A stretch of 64,000 nt of DNA from CAZGCA01 sp964524145 (GTDB lineage Bacteria > Hydrogenedentota > CAZGCA01): assembly GCA_964524145.1 (NCBI GenBank), contig CAZGCA010000023.1:1-64000 (forward strand), given 5' to 3'. The notes under the pieces were generated by a model. The model saw only the letters and a program-made list of their open reading frames with translations, was not told where the DNA came from and made no database searches. Positions 19,701 to 28,439 of the stretch are shown here, piece after piece; the stretch's first letter is position 1; each line of letters starts with the position of its first letter. A program made the translations under genes and the position numbers.

Positions 19701-22700
19701 GTCCATGGCAGTCCGAACCGCTTCAGTTCCTCGCGATCAGCTCGGAAGGACAGGCCAGCGTGCTCTCCCCCGGAGCATCCAATCGGATACCCGTGCAGTA
19801 CATCAGCGACGGCGCCGCCCACAGCTTCAACACGTTTGTCCTGAGCGAAGACACCTCCGGCAATCCTCCAATGGACTACGATACACTGAAACCACAATTG
19901 CGCCCTGCAGGCGTCAGCGAGGATCTCTGGAACCTGATGTGGCCGGTATTCACGGCGCAGCTTGGAAACTCCTGGAACGAGTACCTCGAGACGCTCCGCT
20001 CCGATGCGGACTACCTGAGCCAGTTGGGCGTTGAAGTCTCGAACGTTCGTGAACTGATCGATTTCGAGATGAGAAAGATAGGTGGATTTGCCCCGAAGAC
20101 CGTCCTGGCATCCGATCTTGATGCGCTCAGCGCCTGCGGCAATCTGCCCGTAAGTTTCAGCCGTACCTGCCATAACGATATTGCTGGACGCTTCTACAAC
20201 GGTCCGTTCGGCTGGGGTTGGACGCACACCTACGATCTCAGGATAGTGGAACTCGGCGATGGTGTTGTGGGCGTGTTCCAGGGAGGGTTGCCTTCGCATC
20301 TGTTCTACCTGGACAGGGACGGCACGTACCATGCTTCTCGCGGCGACTATGCCGAGCTGTCCCAAGATGCAGGTGGGTTCACTGTCAGCGAACAGGACGG
20401 CCATGTCTTCACATTCGACGCCGGCGGGAAGTTCGCGTCTGTTGAAGACCGGTATGGCAACACGGTGACGGCAAGCTACGACTCGAGCGACAACCTGGTG
20501 CAGTTGCTGCATTCCAACGGGGATGCGTTCGCGCTCGCTTACGATGGCGGTGGACGTATCACAACCTTGAGCGACCACGCGGGCAGGACAACAACGTACT
20601 CCTACACCGATGGTCATCTGGGAAGTGTTACGTCTCACGCGGGCTACGCCACTCAGTACGGTTACGATGAGACACCTGACAGCCTGGTTGAGCATGCGCT
20701 GACATCGATCACCGGCTTCGACGGCATTGTGGAATGCTTCACATACGATGACAACGGCCGGCTGCTAGAGGAAAGTCTTTGCGGTCCCACACCGGGGCTC
20801 GCACTCACGTACACCTATCACACCTCAGGTGCTGTCGATGTTCAGGACAACGAAGGATTTGTGGTATCAGTATACCCCGACCATCGCGGCAACTATAGAC
20901 GCATCACGGATAGCGCCGGTCGCGATGTCGTCCAGTCCTATGACTCGTCCGATAACCTCATTGAACTTGTCGATACCGAGGGGAACAGATTTCTGTTTGA
21001 ATACGACCATAAGGGCCAAGTCATCCGAACCACCAACCCATTGGGCGGACAAACTCACCACAGCTACGACACACTGCTGAGCGTGCCCCTGTCGCTCACG
21101 GACCCGAACAACAACGTGACACGGTTCGTACTTGATGGCCAAGGCGGTCTCCAGCAGGTGCAATACCCTGACGGTACGCAGGAATCTGTGACACTGGATG
21201 CTCAGGGATCTGTGGTCGAATACACGGATCGCGCCGGCGAGACGACCGCTGTAACCCGCAACACGCGTGGCCAGATGACGGACCGGCATATGCCTGAAGG
21301 GCTGACAGAGAGTTACACCTATGACACGGTCGGGCGGTTGACGTCGGCTACGGATGTCCGCGGTGACACGACGACGATCTCTTACAACGATAACGACTCC
21401 GCGGCTTCTGTCGCATATCCGGGAGGCGTCGGGTTTGGATACGAGTACAATCAGTCCGGATTGCTGGAGCGACGTACCGGACTCGAAGCGCATGCGTTTG
21501 ACTATGTCTACGATTCACTCGGCCGTCTCGAGTCCATCAATCATGACTCGACCACGCTGGTTCAATACCAGTATGACAGTCTGGATCGTGTCGTAACGGA
21601 GCTGAAAGGCAACGGAACGTACTCCACGTACGCCTACAACGAGTCGGGGCTTGTGTCAGAGGTGGTCCATTACGCCCCGGACGATTCCATCCAACAACAG
21701 TTTGAGTACACGTACGACCTTCGTGGGAACCCCGTGGAAGTGGTGACGTTGGATGGGAGTTGGACGTACGAATACGACGCGATGGACCGGCTCACAGGCT
21801 ACACCACACCAGGCGGATTCTGGGAAACCTATCAGTATGATGCGGCGGGCAACCGCGTTCTCGTGGCCAACAGCAACGGCGCAGTGGCGTACTCGACCGA
21901 CGAGATGAATCAGTACACGCAGGTCGGAACCACAACATACACCTACGACGCAAATGGAAGTGTTACGTCACGGACGGACTCCACCGGTACCACCAGCTAC
22001 GAGTATGATTCCCTGAATCGGCTCCTTCGTGTTGTCGAAGACGCCGGAAGCACATGGGAGTACACGTACGACGCTCTTGGGCGGCATACTACCGAGACGA
22101 TCGATGGTGTGACCACCTACTTCGTAAGCGATCCGTTCGAGCCGGGCGACATCTCAGTGACGTTGAATGAATCGGGCGAAGTACAAACGCGTTACATCTT
22201 CGGTGTCGGCCTGGGCGCACAAATGGATGCGAACGGTGACGTCAGCTACTACTGTTTCGACGGTGGCGGCAACACGCGCCTGCTCACGGGTCCGGATGGA
22301 TCCATCACCGAGGAATATGACTACTCGCCGTTTGGCGAGTTGCTGAATACAGGCTCACCCAAGTCCAAGAGCGCCGGTGCCCCGGATAAGCCTTTTCTGT
22401 ATAGGGGCATGTATGGAGTCTTGACGCAAAGCCACGGTCAGATAAGCAGTGGCGGAGTGCAGATTGACCCGAAAATGGGTCGTGAGATGTCCGTCTTTTT
22501 GCAGGATCTCAACATTAAAGCGCAGATCAGCGATTATCGCGCCAGAGCTCGGATGCTTGAGCAACAGGCCAAGCAACTGGAACAGCGACTCTCTGGGGTG
22601 AAGGCTACAGGGCGAGCCGCCCTCACGGTGGACAAAGGCCCATCGCGGAGAGTCGGTGACGCCGTCTCACTTGGTCTACGAGCCTACCAACGCTACAGGA

Positions 22701-23773
22701 GAGTCAGAGACACGGTGGATTCCGTCTCTCGACCCGTGAATAGGGCCTTGAGAACATACAAAGCCGCCAAGCATGTTTACCGGGAGTTGACACGAGACCG
22801 TAGAACCACTTGGCAGAAGATCAAGGACCTGCCCAGGGACCTGTCCAGGAGTTTTTGGAACGCGCTGGACATTAGTGCCGGGAGAATGATGTACCATGGG
22901 TTTGATCTCTCTTTTCGTGCAGGCGAGTTGTGGGATTGGGCCGCAGAGAAGTGGGGCGATTTGATTCTCGGGCCGGACAACGCCGGCTTGGTGACTGAGG
23001 AAGAGCGTGCACGTCGGAGGGCCGAAAGCCTGCTCTCTGACGATCCAAACGAGAAGGTCGGTCCTCCTGGAGATGGGGCGCAACACTATATAAGCGGCGA
23101 CGAACCGTTCTTCTATACTGTCTACTTCGAGAACAAGCCGACTGCGTCCGCGCCCGCACAAGAGGTGTTTGTCACCGACGCGCTCGACTCGAATCTCGAC
23201 CTGTCCACGTTTCGCCTCACCGAGATTGTCTGGGGCGAACACTTCGTCGAGATCCCGGCGGATGCCGACGTGCTTTACAGTCGAGAAACGGTACCTGATC
23301 ATCGGCCGGAGGTCGGCAAATCCTGGTGGGTCGATGTCACTGTCGAACGGGACGGCTCGACGGTGCTCTGGACGTTCCGCACGTTGGATCCAGACACAGG
23401 CGAACTGCCTGAAGACGCGCTCGCCGGGTTCCTGCCGCCCAACGACGATAACGGCATCGGCGAAGGTCACGTATCCTTCTCGATATGGGCGAAACCGGAC
23501 CTGCCTCGCGGCACGGTTATCAGGAACGAGGCGGCGATCGTGTTCGATGTGAACGATCCCATCGTCACCAACGAAGTCTTCAACACTATCGGGGAACTGA
23601 GCAGCGGCGATGTCAACGGCGACGACAGCATTAACGCACTCGACGTGCAGCTGACCATCAACGAGGCCCTGGGCATTGCGACCGGTTACGACTGCGACGT
23701 GAACGGGGACGGGGCTGTAAACGCTCTGGACGTCCAACTCGTCATCAACGCTGCGTTGGGGATCGAAATCTAG
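16733..23773 (+). CDS. Giant secreted glycine-rich/RHS-repeat/dockerin protein
   Basis: ATG at 16733 with aaggag about nine bases upstream; signal peptide ends ...VVVLLPSQAGA. About 2346 residues. Three glycine-rich, autotransporter-like repeats of roughly 190 residues (16970-18900), rich in GGGYGGRGG and GGSGGG, precede a PPC/Ig-like region (18950-19560). A long array of RHS/YD repeats follows (20130-22330) and leads into an RHS-core-like segment (YDYSPFGELL near 22316). The canonical core ending (RxYDPxxGRFLxxDP) is missing; instead it reads FLYRGMYGVL and continues into a basic helical stretch (22540-22990). Next come a conserved-repeat domain ending AAIVFDVNDPIVTNEVFNTI (23080-23590) and a dockerin with NALDVQLTIN and NALDVQLVINAALGIEI. 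Where polymorphic toxins carry a toxin, this protein carries the helical stretch and a dockerin, so it may be a surface protein rather than a toxin. Confidence 0.88.
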   Translation: MKSANSLSCLTNLLACVALAAVVVLLPSQAGAEDITVDTDATWPAGTYAYDNVVVSNGATLTLDGAVEISAVSLTVESGSAISAFGTGYGQAEGPGTSEQFGTGGGYGGRGGDNRGEQGGGLYGSAVQPTDLGSGAGPGGLGTGGSGGGAIKLVISGTATLAGTVSSNGSDGTGYDAGGGSGGSVLIEAGHFSGAGVITANGGNGAAGGMSAGGGGGRIAVYYATSDFSGTVTAESGSGNGNDTGQEPGTVGFFDSDDGTFRSGHSWRFHVDDSPFELTSYTLIPNAAATVEDDVVFSGASLVLESGAQLSLYEGSQRIDFELTNLSIAESALFSADGSGYGQAEGPGTSQDAGTGGGYGGRGGDNRGWPGGGIFGSALQPTDLGSGAGPGGIGTGGSGGGAISLAITGTFTLAGAISANGGDGTGYDAGGGSGGSVLIEAGHFSGAGTITANGGNGASGGSSAGGGGGRVAVYYSTSEFSGSVTTDPGSGTAQNTGQEPGTIGFVDQSTDTLHTGSTWRFELTDEQFPVDLVVPAGSIADMQSGKTYAFNAVTIENGGTLLTSDGHPAEEGPGAGLSTIFSASGGGYGGRGGNSDTTDGGEPYGSAAFPVDRGSGGGSPARGGGRGGGAMRLVVEALSVDGILASNGADGENPGAGGGSGGSLYVTTGTLSGAGSIEARGGSGAAGNDGGGGGGRIAVYHNGSTFSGTIDVSGGEGYESGEPGTALIIREIPLALGGSLDMDAEPFGFNVFRLELGAGDATNLVARLTPLEGGGEWSFVGRLNEQPGLAEYDWLPAPTASPPFSILVPSPIPGTYYFGVHFAEWAKDSVGFRIEAFSADRYVAGVDVGSGGNSGTTTVEIGGLGYETGMVVELRSGTGTALRQSVPSFFDDDSLSVSLTLQGLDPQTVDVVVVWPDESELVLEDAFEITEGTGGGQLNVRLVMNETVRTGRVNTVWIEYENVGDADLLSPILELEVLEDYVLMRPDSHSPWQSEPLQFLAISSEGQASVLSPGASNRIPVQYISDGAAHSFNTFVLSEDTSGNPPMDYDTLKPQLRPAGVSEDLWNLMWPVFTAQLGNSWNEYLETLRSDADYLSQLGVEVSNVRELIDFEMRKIGGFAPKTVLASDLDALSACGNLPVSFSRTCHNDIAGRFYNGPFGWGWTHTYDLRIVELGDGVVGVFQGGLPSHLFYLDRDGTYHASRGDYAELSQDAGGFTVSEQDGHVFTFDAGGKFASVEDRYGNTVTASYDSSDNLVQLLHSNGDAFALAYDGGGRITTLSDHAGRTTTYSYTDGHLGSVTSHAGYATQYGYDETPDSLVEHALTSITGFDGIVECFTYDDNGRLLEESLCGPTPGLALTYTYHTSGAVDVQDNEGFVVSVYPDHRGNYRRITDSAGRDVVQSYDSSDNLIELVDTEGNRFLFEYDHKGQVIRTTNPLGGQTHHSYDTLLSVPLSLTDPNNNVTRFVLDGQGGLQQVQYPDGTQESVTLDAQGSVVEYTDRAGETTAVTRNTRGQMTDRHMPEGLTESYTYDTVGRLTSATDVRGDTTTISYNDNDSAASVAYPGGVGFGYEYNQSGLLERRTGLEAHAFDYVYDSLGRLESINHDSTTLVQYQYDSLDRVVTELKGNGTYSTYAYNESGLVSEVVHYAPDDSIQQQFEYTYDLRGNPVEVVTLDGSWTYEYDAMDRLTGYTTPGGFWETYQYDAAGNRVLVANSNGAVAYSTDEMNQYTQVGTTTYTYDANGSVTSRTDSTGTTSYEYDSLNRLLRVVEDAGSTWEYTYDALGRHTTETIDGVTTYFVSDPFEPGDISVTLNESGEVQTRYIFGVGLGAQMDANGDVSYYCFDGGGNTRLLTGPDGSITEEYDYSPFGELLNTGSPKSKSAGAPDKPFLYRGMYGVLTQSHGQISSGGVQIDPKMGREMSVFLQDLNIKAQISDYRARARMLEQQAKQLEQRLSGVKATGRAALTVDKGPSRRVGDAVSLGLRAYQRYRRVRDTVDSVSRPVNRALRTYKAAKHVYRELTRDRRTTWQKIKDLPRDLSRSFWNALDISAGRMMYHGFDLSFRAGELWDWAAEKWGDLILGPDNAGLVTEEERARRRAESLLSDDPNEKVGPPGDGAQHYISGDEPFFYTVYFENKPTASAPAQEVFVTDALDSNLDLSTFRLTEIVWGEHFVEIPADADVLYSRETVPDHRPEVGKSWWVDVTVERDGSTVLWTFRTLDPDTGELPEDALAGFLPPNDDNGIGEGHVSFSIWAKPDLPRGTVIRNEAAIVFDVNDPIVTNEVFNTIGELSSGDVNGDDSINALDVQLTINEALGIATGYDCDVNGDGAVNALDVQLVINAALGIEI

Positions 23774-23848
23774 GCCGATAGCACAAGCGTCTCGACTTCG
23801 AATGATGCGGGATGGGGTTGCGAACCTGGTGCAATCTACAGCACTCTA

Positions 23849-24421
23849 TCACGCTCCTGTCAAGCGTTCTCGGGCTTGGATGAGGAGGTCCATCCACCGT
23901 TTCATGTACTTGCCGTGATCGTGCCAGGTCCGGCCGCTGACCAGATTGCCGTCGACCACACAGGGTTCGTCAACAAAGACGCCACCGCACACCTCGAGGT
24001 CAAATCGACATTTCGGTACGGTGGCCATGCGCCGACCCCTGACACAATCGGCGTACGCCGGGATTTCCACGCCGTGACAGACGCAGCCGACGGGTTTGTT
24101 CGTCTCAAAAAAGTGGCGTGTTATGCGCACCAAGTCCTCATCGTATCGCAGATACTCGGGAGCGCGCCCGCCGCTGAAGAAGATGCCGACGTACTCCTCG
24201 GGGTCGACGTCTCGAAAAGCGATATCGGACTCAATCGTGTAGCCCGGGTATTCTCTGGTAATAGTCCAACCCGGCTTGATCTCGTGCAGCACCATTTCGT
24301 AGCGACCTTTCTCCGGTGCCGCCACAACGGGCTCGAAGCCATCTTCCTGCAACCGCAGGTACGGGTATAGGGTGTCAACCGTTTCGGTTGCATCACCGAC
24401 GATGATAAGGACTTTCGACAT
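23849..24421 (-). CDS. DJ-1/PfpI family protein
   Basis: 190 residues, the usual size of a single-domain class I glutamine amidotransferase-like protein. Begins MSKVLIIVGDATE; has GGRAPE at 84-89 and the nucleophile elbow GCVCHGVEI with the likely catalytic Cys115 and adjacent His116. Members act as glyoxalases/deglycases, proteases or chaperones; substrate cannot be read from sequence. It is 41 bp downstream of a Gfo/Idh gene on the same strand and probably shares its transcript. An ATG with gaaaggagcaacc upstream sets the start. Confidence 0.88.
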   Translation of the reverse strand: MSKVLIIVGDATETVDTLYPYLRLQEDGFEPVVAAPEKGRYEMVLHEIKPGWTITREYPGYTIESDIAFRDVDPEEYVGIFFSGGRAPEYLRYDEDLVRITRHFFETNKPVGCVCHGVEIPAYADCVRGRRMATVPKCRFDLEVCGGVFVDEPCVVDGNLVSGRTWHDHGKYMKRWMDLLIQARERLTGA

Positions 24422-24462
24422 GGGTTGCTCCTTTCCAAACGTGTGTTCCGTGCCTTTGTTAC

Positions 24463-25458
24463 TCAGCTTATTGGAAGTGCACAGGCACGTAACAGTGACT
24501 CGTGGACGAGAAGGTCATGGGGAGCGGGATACTCGTTCTCCTTCTCCCCGTTCACCACTCGAGCAAGGTCGAGAAGCTGGTCGTCATAACGTCCCGGCAT
24601 CCGCGGAAGCCGCACACTCTGGGAGCCAGCTCGAAACTCGGCGCAGGGCTCTGCCAGTGTCAGCCGCACTCCCGGTGGTTCGTGAGGTCGAATCTCAACC
24701 GTGCCCCGGTCGCCGCAAACAACAAACTGTCTGCGTTGTGCGCCGTCTACTTCGACCAGCGTGCTGCGCAAGGTCGCTGTCGCGCGAGCGAACTGGAAGA
24801 CCGCGAGCATATTGTCGGCAAGGTCGTCTCGTTCAGGACGCGTCTTCTTAACAAGGGGGATCACCCGTTCGGGCTTGCCGAGGATGGTTACCAGCGGATC
24901 GACCAGGTGGCAGCCCAACTCGAACATCGAACCGCCCCGGCAGTCCCTCAACTCGCGTCGCAGCGTCTCGTCGGCCACTTTGCTGATTACGCCGTGCACC
25001 TCGAAAATGTCGCCGATCCAGCCCTCGCTAACGGCGCGAAAGAGAAACTGAAACGCGGGGTTATAACGGTACATGTAGCCCAATTGAACGACAAGGTTGT
25101 TGCGCGACGCCTCACACAGCAGATCCCTGAAAGCCGCAAACGATTCACCCGGGGCTTTGTCAAGATGCACGTGCACTCCGGCCTGGATACACCGGGCCGC
25201 GGTGGGAACAAGCTCATCCACGGTCGTCTCGACCGCTACGATCTGAACCCCCGGCGTTTCAAGGAGCTCCTCTTCTTCCATCCACCGGAGACCCCGGTAG
25301 GCGTCTTCGTCTGCATGAGCTTCTTGTCGTTCGATAGACGGTTCCACGATACCTACCACTTCGAAGCGGTGGCTTAACTTGCGCAGCGTGGCCATCTTGC
25401 CGGCTGCATGGGCATGTCCCGTGCCCACCTGCCCAATCTTCATGCGACCAACTGTCAT
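24463..25458 (-). CDS. Gfo/Idh/MocA family oxidoreductase (cytoplasmic)
   Basis: 331 residues with an N-terminal Rossmann fold: MKIGQVGTGHAH from residue 6 is the NAD(P)-binding loop, followed by VGIVEPS, LDKAPGES (the EKP-like catalytic motif, here DKA) and a C-terminal Gfo/Idh domain. No signal peptide, unlike the second member of this family at 55.1 kb. The lysine of the EKP motif is retained but flanked differently, so activity on a typical cyclitol or sugar is likely but the substrate is unknown. The ATG at 25458 is preferred over an internal ATG at 25443 because aagggtgagg lies just upstream. It is probably cotranscribed with the PfpI gene from the promoter at 25558-25586. Confidence 0.87.
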   Translation of the reverse strand: MTVGRMKIGQVGTGHAHAAGKMATLRKLSHRFEVVGIVEPSIERQEAHADEDAYRGLRWMEEEELLETPGVQIVAVETTVDELVPTAARCIQAGVHVHLDKAPGESFAAFRDLLCEASRNNLVVQLGYMYRYNPAFQFLFRAVSEGWIGDIFEVHGVISKVADETLRRELRDCRGGSMFELGCHLVDPLVTILGKPERVIPLVKKTRPERDDLADNMLAVFQFARATATLRSTLVEVDGAQRRQFVVCGDRGTVEIRPHEPPGVRLTLAEPCAEFRAGSQSVRLPRMPGRYDDQLLDLARVVNGEKENEYPAPHDLLVHESLLRACALPIS

Positions 25459-25557
25459 GCCTCACCCTTTCTCGGCAAACAACACGCCTTCGCAAGGATC
25501 AAATCTGAGCGTTCCCATATGAACCTGCACGTGACCACTGCGGGCTAGTTCGCAACC

Positions 25558-25586
25558 ATTATGTCTGCCGTTGCGTATGTTGTCAA
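25558..25586 (-). promoter_or_regulatory. Sigma-70 promoter for the Gfo/Idh-PfpI pair
   Basis: On the minus strand TTGACA (25581-25586), 17-bp spacer, CATAAT (25558-25563); about 100 bp upstream of the Gfo/Idh ATG. Confidence 0.65.
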
Positions 25587-25689
25587 CGATTCCCTTGCTG
25601 CCATGCGCCTCACTGTGAGAACGCGTTCGCCCACAGGAAAACCCTTCTGCATATTCCCCGCAGCCAGATAACAAGACCAGACGGGGCAA

Positions 25690-25737
25690 CGCGATCGACG
25701 TCCGACTCGATATCAACGCCGCGTCATCCGCCTGGTC
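25690..25737 (+). pseudogene. Dockerin relic in an intergenic region
   Basis: Read in frame from 25690 the DNA encodes NAIDVRLDINAASSAW, closely matching the dockerin of the giant proteins (NAIDVQLVINVALG). At DNA level 31 of the first 36 bases agree with 16198-16233. There is a stop shortly upstream in the same frame (25669-25671) and no open frame to carry it. It is the only remnant I see of a former gene of this family; the rest of the 467-bp gap holds the Gfo/Idh promoter. Confidence 0.65.
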
Positions 25738-25925
25738 CGCACTGGCACGTGGATCGTTTACTTTTGGGGGAGGAACCCGATATGATTGACTCAGAAGGCC
25801 CGTCCCGCACCCAGAGGGAAGCGGAATTACAAGAGGGTGGAGAGTGCGCCATCCAGGATCTTACCGGACCGTTCACTGTTGCGCCAGAGCTGGAGGGACG
25901 GACCGCGAGACACCGGAACTCCCGG

Positions 25926-27155
25926 CTATTCGAACACCTTCTCCTCGGTCTCGTCGGCGTTGACTGCGTCGTCCTCGACGTTGCGCCGGGCGGCGATGGT
26001 GTCGGCCAGCTCCTCGTAGTACTCGTGCTGGATGAGAAGCTGCATAATCTCGCTCGTGCCGGTCCAGATCATGCAGAGCCTCATGTCGCGCAGGAACCGT
26101 TCGATAGGATAGACGTTCGTGTAACCGATGCCGCCCATGACCTGCATGGCGTCGTTGACCACCTCCCACGCGGTTTCGGTCGCGACTTTCTTGGCTTCAG
26201 ACACGATCCGGCGTGCCGGCCGACCGAGGTCGATGGTTCTTGCCGCGGCATAAGCCAGCGCTGAAGCCGCGTCGAGCTTGCTCACGCTCGCTGCTATCTT
26301 GAAGCTTACCGCCTGGAACTTCGATATGGGTCTCCCGAACGCGTGCCGTTTGCGGCTGTAGCTCGCGGCGACCTCAAGCGCGGCCCGGGCGGTACCTATG
26401 ACTCCCGCGGCGCTCGTCAACCGTTCGGGCAGCATCATCTGGTTGAAGATACGGCCGCCGTCGCCTTCCTGCCCGATCAGGTTCTCCTCGGGCACAACGG
26501 TATCTCGAAAGACGATCCGTCCGGTGCCGCCGCCGCGCGTTCCCATGAGCCCGTAGACGTGCTGGACGTCGACGCCCATGTCCCGCTCGACGATGAACAG
26601 CGATATGGATTCGTGCGGCGGAGCCTCCGGGTCGGTCTTGGCATATACGAGAAAATAGTCGGCACCTTCGGCACCGACGATAAACCGTTTGTGCCCGTTC
26701 AAGACGTACCCGTCGGCCGACTTTTCCGCCTTGGTGGTGGCGCCGAAGAAGTCCGACCCGCCTCGCGGCTCTGTCAACGCTTCAGCGCAGCACAGCTCGC
26801 CCTTCAACGTCGGCGCAAGGTACTTCTGCTTCTGCTCTTCGGTACCGAAAACGTGTAGCGCCTCGCCAATGATGCTCGGCAAAACGAACAGGCAGGAGAG
26901 CGACGCGCCGAGAACGCCGACTTCGGCGATCGCCGCGACCTCGGCGGTCCATGGAAGCCCCCGGCCACCGTATTTCGGGTCGAACCGCATGCCGAGCAGG
27001 TTGCGCGCTGCCGCCTTCTGGACGTACTCGCGCGGGTACCGCACCTCGTCCGCGTCCATCCTGCGCAACAGCTCGCGAGGCACGTCCTCCTTGACGAACC
27101 GTCTCGCCTCGTCCCTGACAGCGCGCTCTTCATCGTTCAAAAGGACATCTAACAT
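25926..27155 (-). CDS. Acyl-CoA dehydrogenase with a non-canonical active site
   Basis: 409 residues, full length for the FAD-dependent acyl-CoA dehydrogenase family. Visible landmarks: CAEALTEPRGGSDF (123-136, FAD/substrate region), the beta-domain, RHAFGRPISKFQ (270-281) and QVMGGIGYT. The usual catalytic glutamate in the YEGT motif is absent: the segment reads IWTGTSEI, with Thr365 in its place. A glutamate occurs in LPERLTSA (Glu244), about where isovaleryl-CoA and long-chain acyl-CoA dehydrogenases carry theirs, so it may still be active. ATG with gggaggag upstream. It lies 51 bp after the efflux permease on the same strand, but a functional link is doubtful. Confidence 0.88.
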   Translation of the reverse strand: MLDVLLNDEERAVRDEARRFVKEDVPRELLRRMDADEVRYPREYVQKAAARNLLGMRFDPKYGGRGLPWTAEVAAIAEVGVLGASLSCLFVLPSIIGEALHVFGTEEQKQKYLAPTLKGELCCAEALTEPRGGSDFFGATTKAEKSADGYVLNGHKRFIVGAEGADYFLVYAKTDPEAPPHESISLFIVERDMGVDVQHVYGLMGTRGGGTGRIVFRDTVVPEENLIGQEGDGGRIFNQMMLPERLTSAAGVIGTARAALEVAASYSRKRHAFGRPISKFQAVSFKIAASVSKLDAASALAYAAARTIDLGRPARRIVSEAKKVATETAWEVVNDAMQVMGGIGYTNVYPIERFLRDMRLCMIWTGTSEIMQLLIQHEYYEELADTIAARRNVEDDAVNADETEEKVFE

Positions 27156-27206
27156 AACCGTCTCCTCCCGAAATACGGTGTTCCTGAACCCAAAAGGGCT
27201 CGTCTC

Positions 27207-28439
27207 CTATTCGTATCTAAGTGCCTCGACAGGGTCAAGCTGGGCGGCTTTCGTCGCCGGATAGATCCCGAAGACGATCCCCGTCATCACGGACACGCCG
27301 AACGAAAGAATGACAACCGCCATCGACACTATTGTAGGCCAATCCGCGTACATCGTCACACTGCGCGACAACAGGATGCCAACGAATACGCCCACCACGC
27401 CGCCCGTCATACTGAGCGCGACGCTTTCTATCAGGAACTGCTCGAGAATGTCGCGCTCGCACGCGCCGAGCGACCGGCGTATGCCTATCTCGCGGGTGCG
27501 CTGTGTGACAGTCGCGAGCATGATGTTCATGATACCGATTCCGCCGACAAGCAGCGATATGCCGGCGATACAACCCATGACAACGTTGAATATCTGCTGG
27601 GTTTGCTGGCTTTGACGCAGGAGTTCCTCGGGCACCACTATTTCGAAATCCTCGATTTGTTCGTGGCGGCGCAGCAGCGTGCGCCGGATCAAATCAGCGC
27701 TGCTCCGCAGATACTGTGCCTCTTCAACCTTAATGGAGATCTCGGTCAGCGGTCGTCCGGGATTATGAGCGAACCGGGCGAACGCCGTCGTCATCGGGAT
27801 ATAGACGTCGCGGTCAAGGTTGCGTATCTCGACAACGGTTTTGCCTTCCCTTCCTTTACCTTTTCGTTCCATCACCCCCACGACAGTGAACCACAGGTCG
27901 CCGATCTTGATCGTCTCGCCCAGCGCGTCGTCAAAGGAAAAGATCTCCCGCTTCAACTCTTCGCCGAGCACACACACTTTCGCGCCGGTTCTCAGATCTT
28001 CCAGATGGATAAACCTGCCGTCTCGCATGCGCGAATCCGAGACGTCGATATAGACCGGCTCCACGCCCATCACCGTCGCTTCGGGATTCTTCGCACCGGC
28101 ACGGACTTTCTGATCCACGTCTGCGAGTCCCGCGACCGCCTCGACATGCGGGCACAGCTCGGCGATGGCTCGCGCGTCGTCCACCTCGATGCCGCGCACG
28201 TTCTTTCTGCGCGCCTGTTCGAGGTTTTTGCCGTGCAACTCGACCGGTTTGACGCGGATGTTGTTCACGCCGAGCAGCTTGATCTGTTCGACGGCTTCAA
28301 ACTTGGCACCCTCGCCTATCGAGACCATGGCGATGACCGCGGCCACGCCGAACACCACGCCAAGCATAGTGAGAAACGACCGCAGCTTATGCGACAGCAA
28401 CCCTTTGAACCCTATTCTGACGCTTTCACCCAGATGCAA
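27207..28439 (-). CDS. MacB-type ABC transporter permease (FtsX/MacB fold)
   Basis: 410 residues. N-terminal membrane helix (LRSFLTMLGVVFGVAAVIAMVSIGEGAKFEA), a periplasmic MacB_PCD-like domain, then three membrane segments of the FtsX type (IAGISLLVGGIGIMNIMLATV..TREIGIRRSLGA). No ATPase domain is fused; the ATPase is a separate gene two positions upstream. Start is TTG at 28439, six bases after gagagggg, overlapping the stop of the adaptor gene by 14 bp. Works with the adaptors and the TolC-like channel to move substrates from the periplasm or inner membrane outward by mechanotransmission. Confidence 0.9.
   Translation of the reverse strand: MHLGESVRIGFKGLLSHKLRSFLTMLGVVFGVAAVIAMVSIGEGAKFEAVEQIKLLGVNNIRVKPVELHGKNLEQARRKNVRGIEVDDARAIAELCPHVEAVAGLADVDQKVRAGAKNPEATVMGVEPVYIDVSDSRMRDGRFIHLEDLRTGAKVCVLGEELKREIFSFDDALGETIKIGDLWFTVVGVMERKGKGREGKTVVEIRNLDRDVYIPMTTAFARFAHNPGRPLTEISIKVEEAQYLRSSADLIRRTLLRRHEQIEDFEIVVPEELLRQSQQTQQIFNVVMGCIAGISLLVGGIGIMNIMLATVTQRTREIGIRRSLGACERDILEQFLIESVALSMTGGVVGVFVGILLSRSVTMYADWPTIVSMAVVILSFGVSVMTGIVFGIYPATKAAQLDPVEALRYE

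Noticed and set aside
25783..26264. Plus-strand frame with a good ribosome site (ggggagg) running across the 3' end of the acyl-CoA dehydrogenase gene
   Set aside because: Most of it is antisense to a clear gene, and the translation has no recognisable domain or codon signature.
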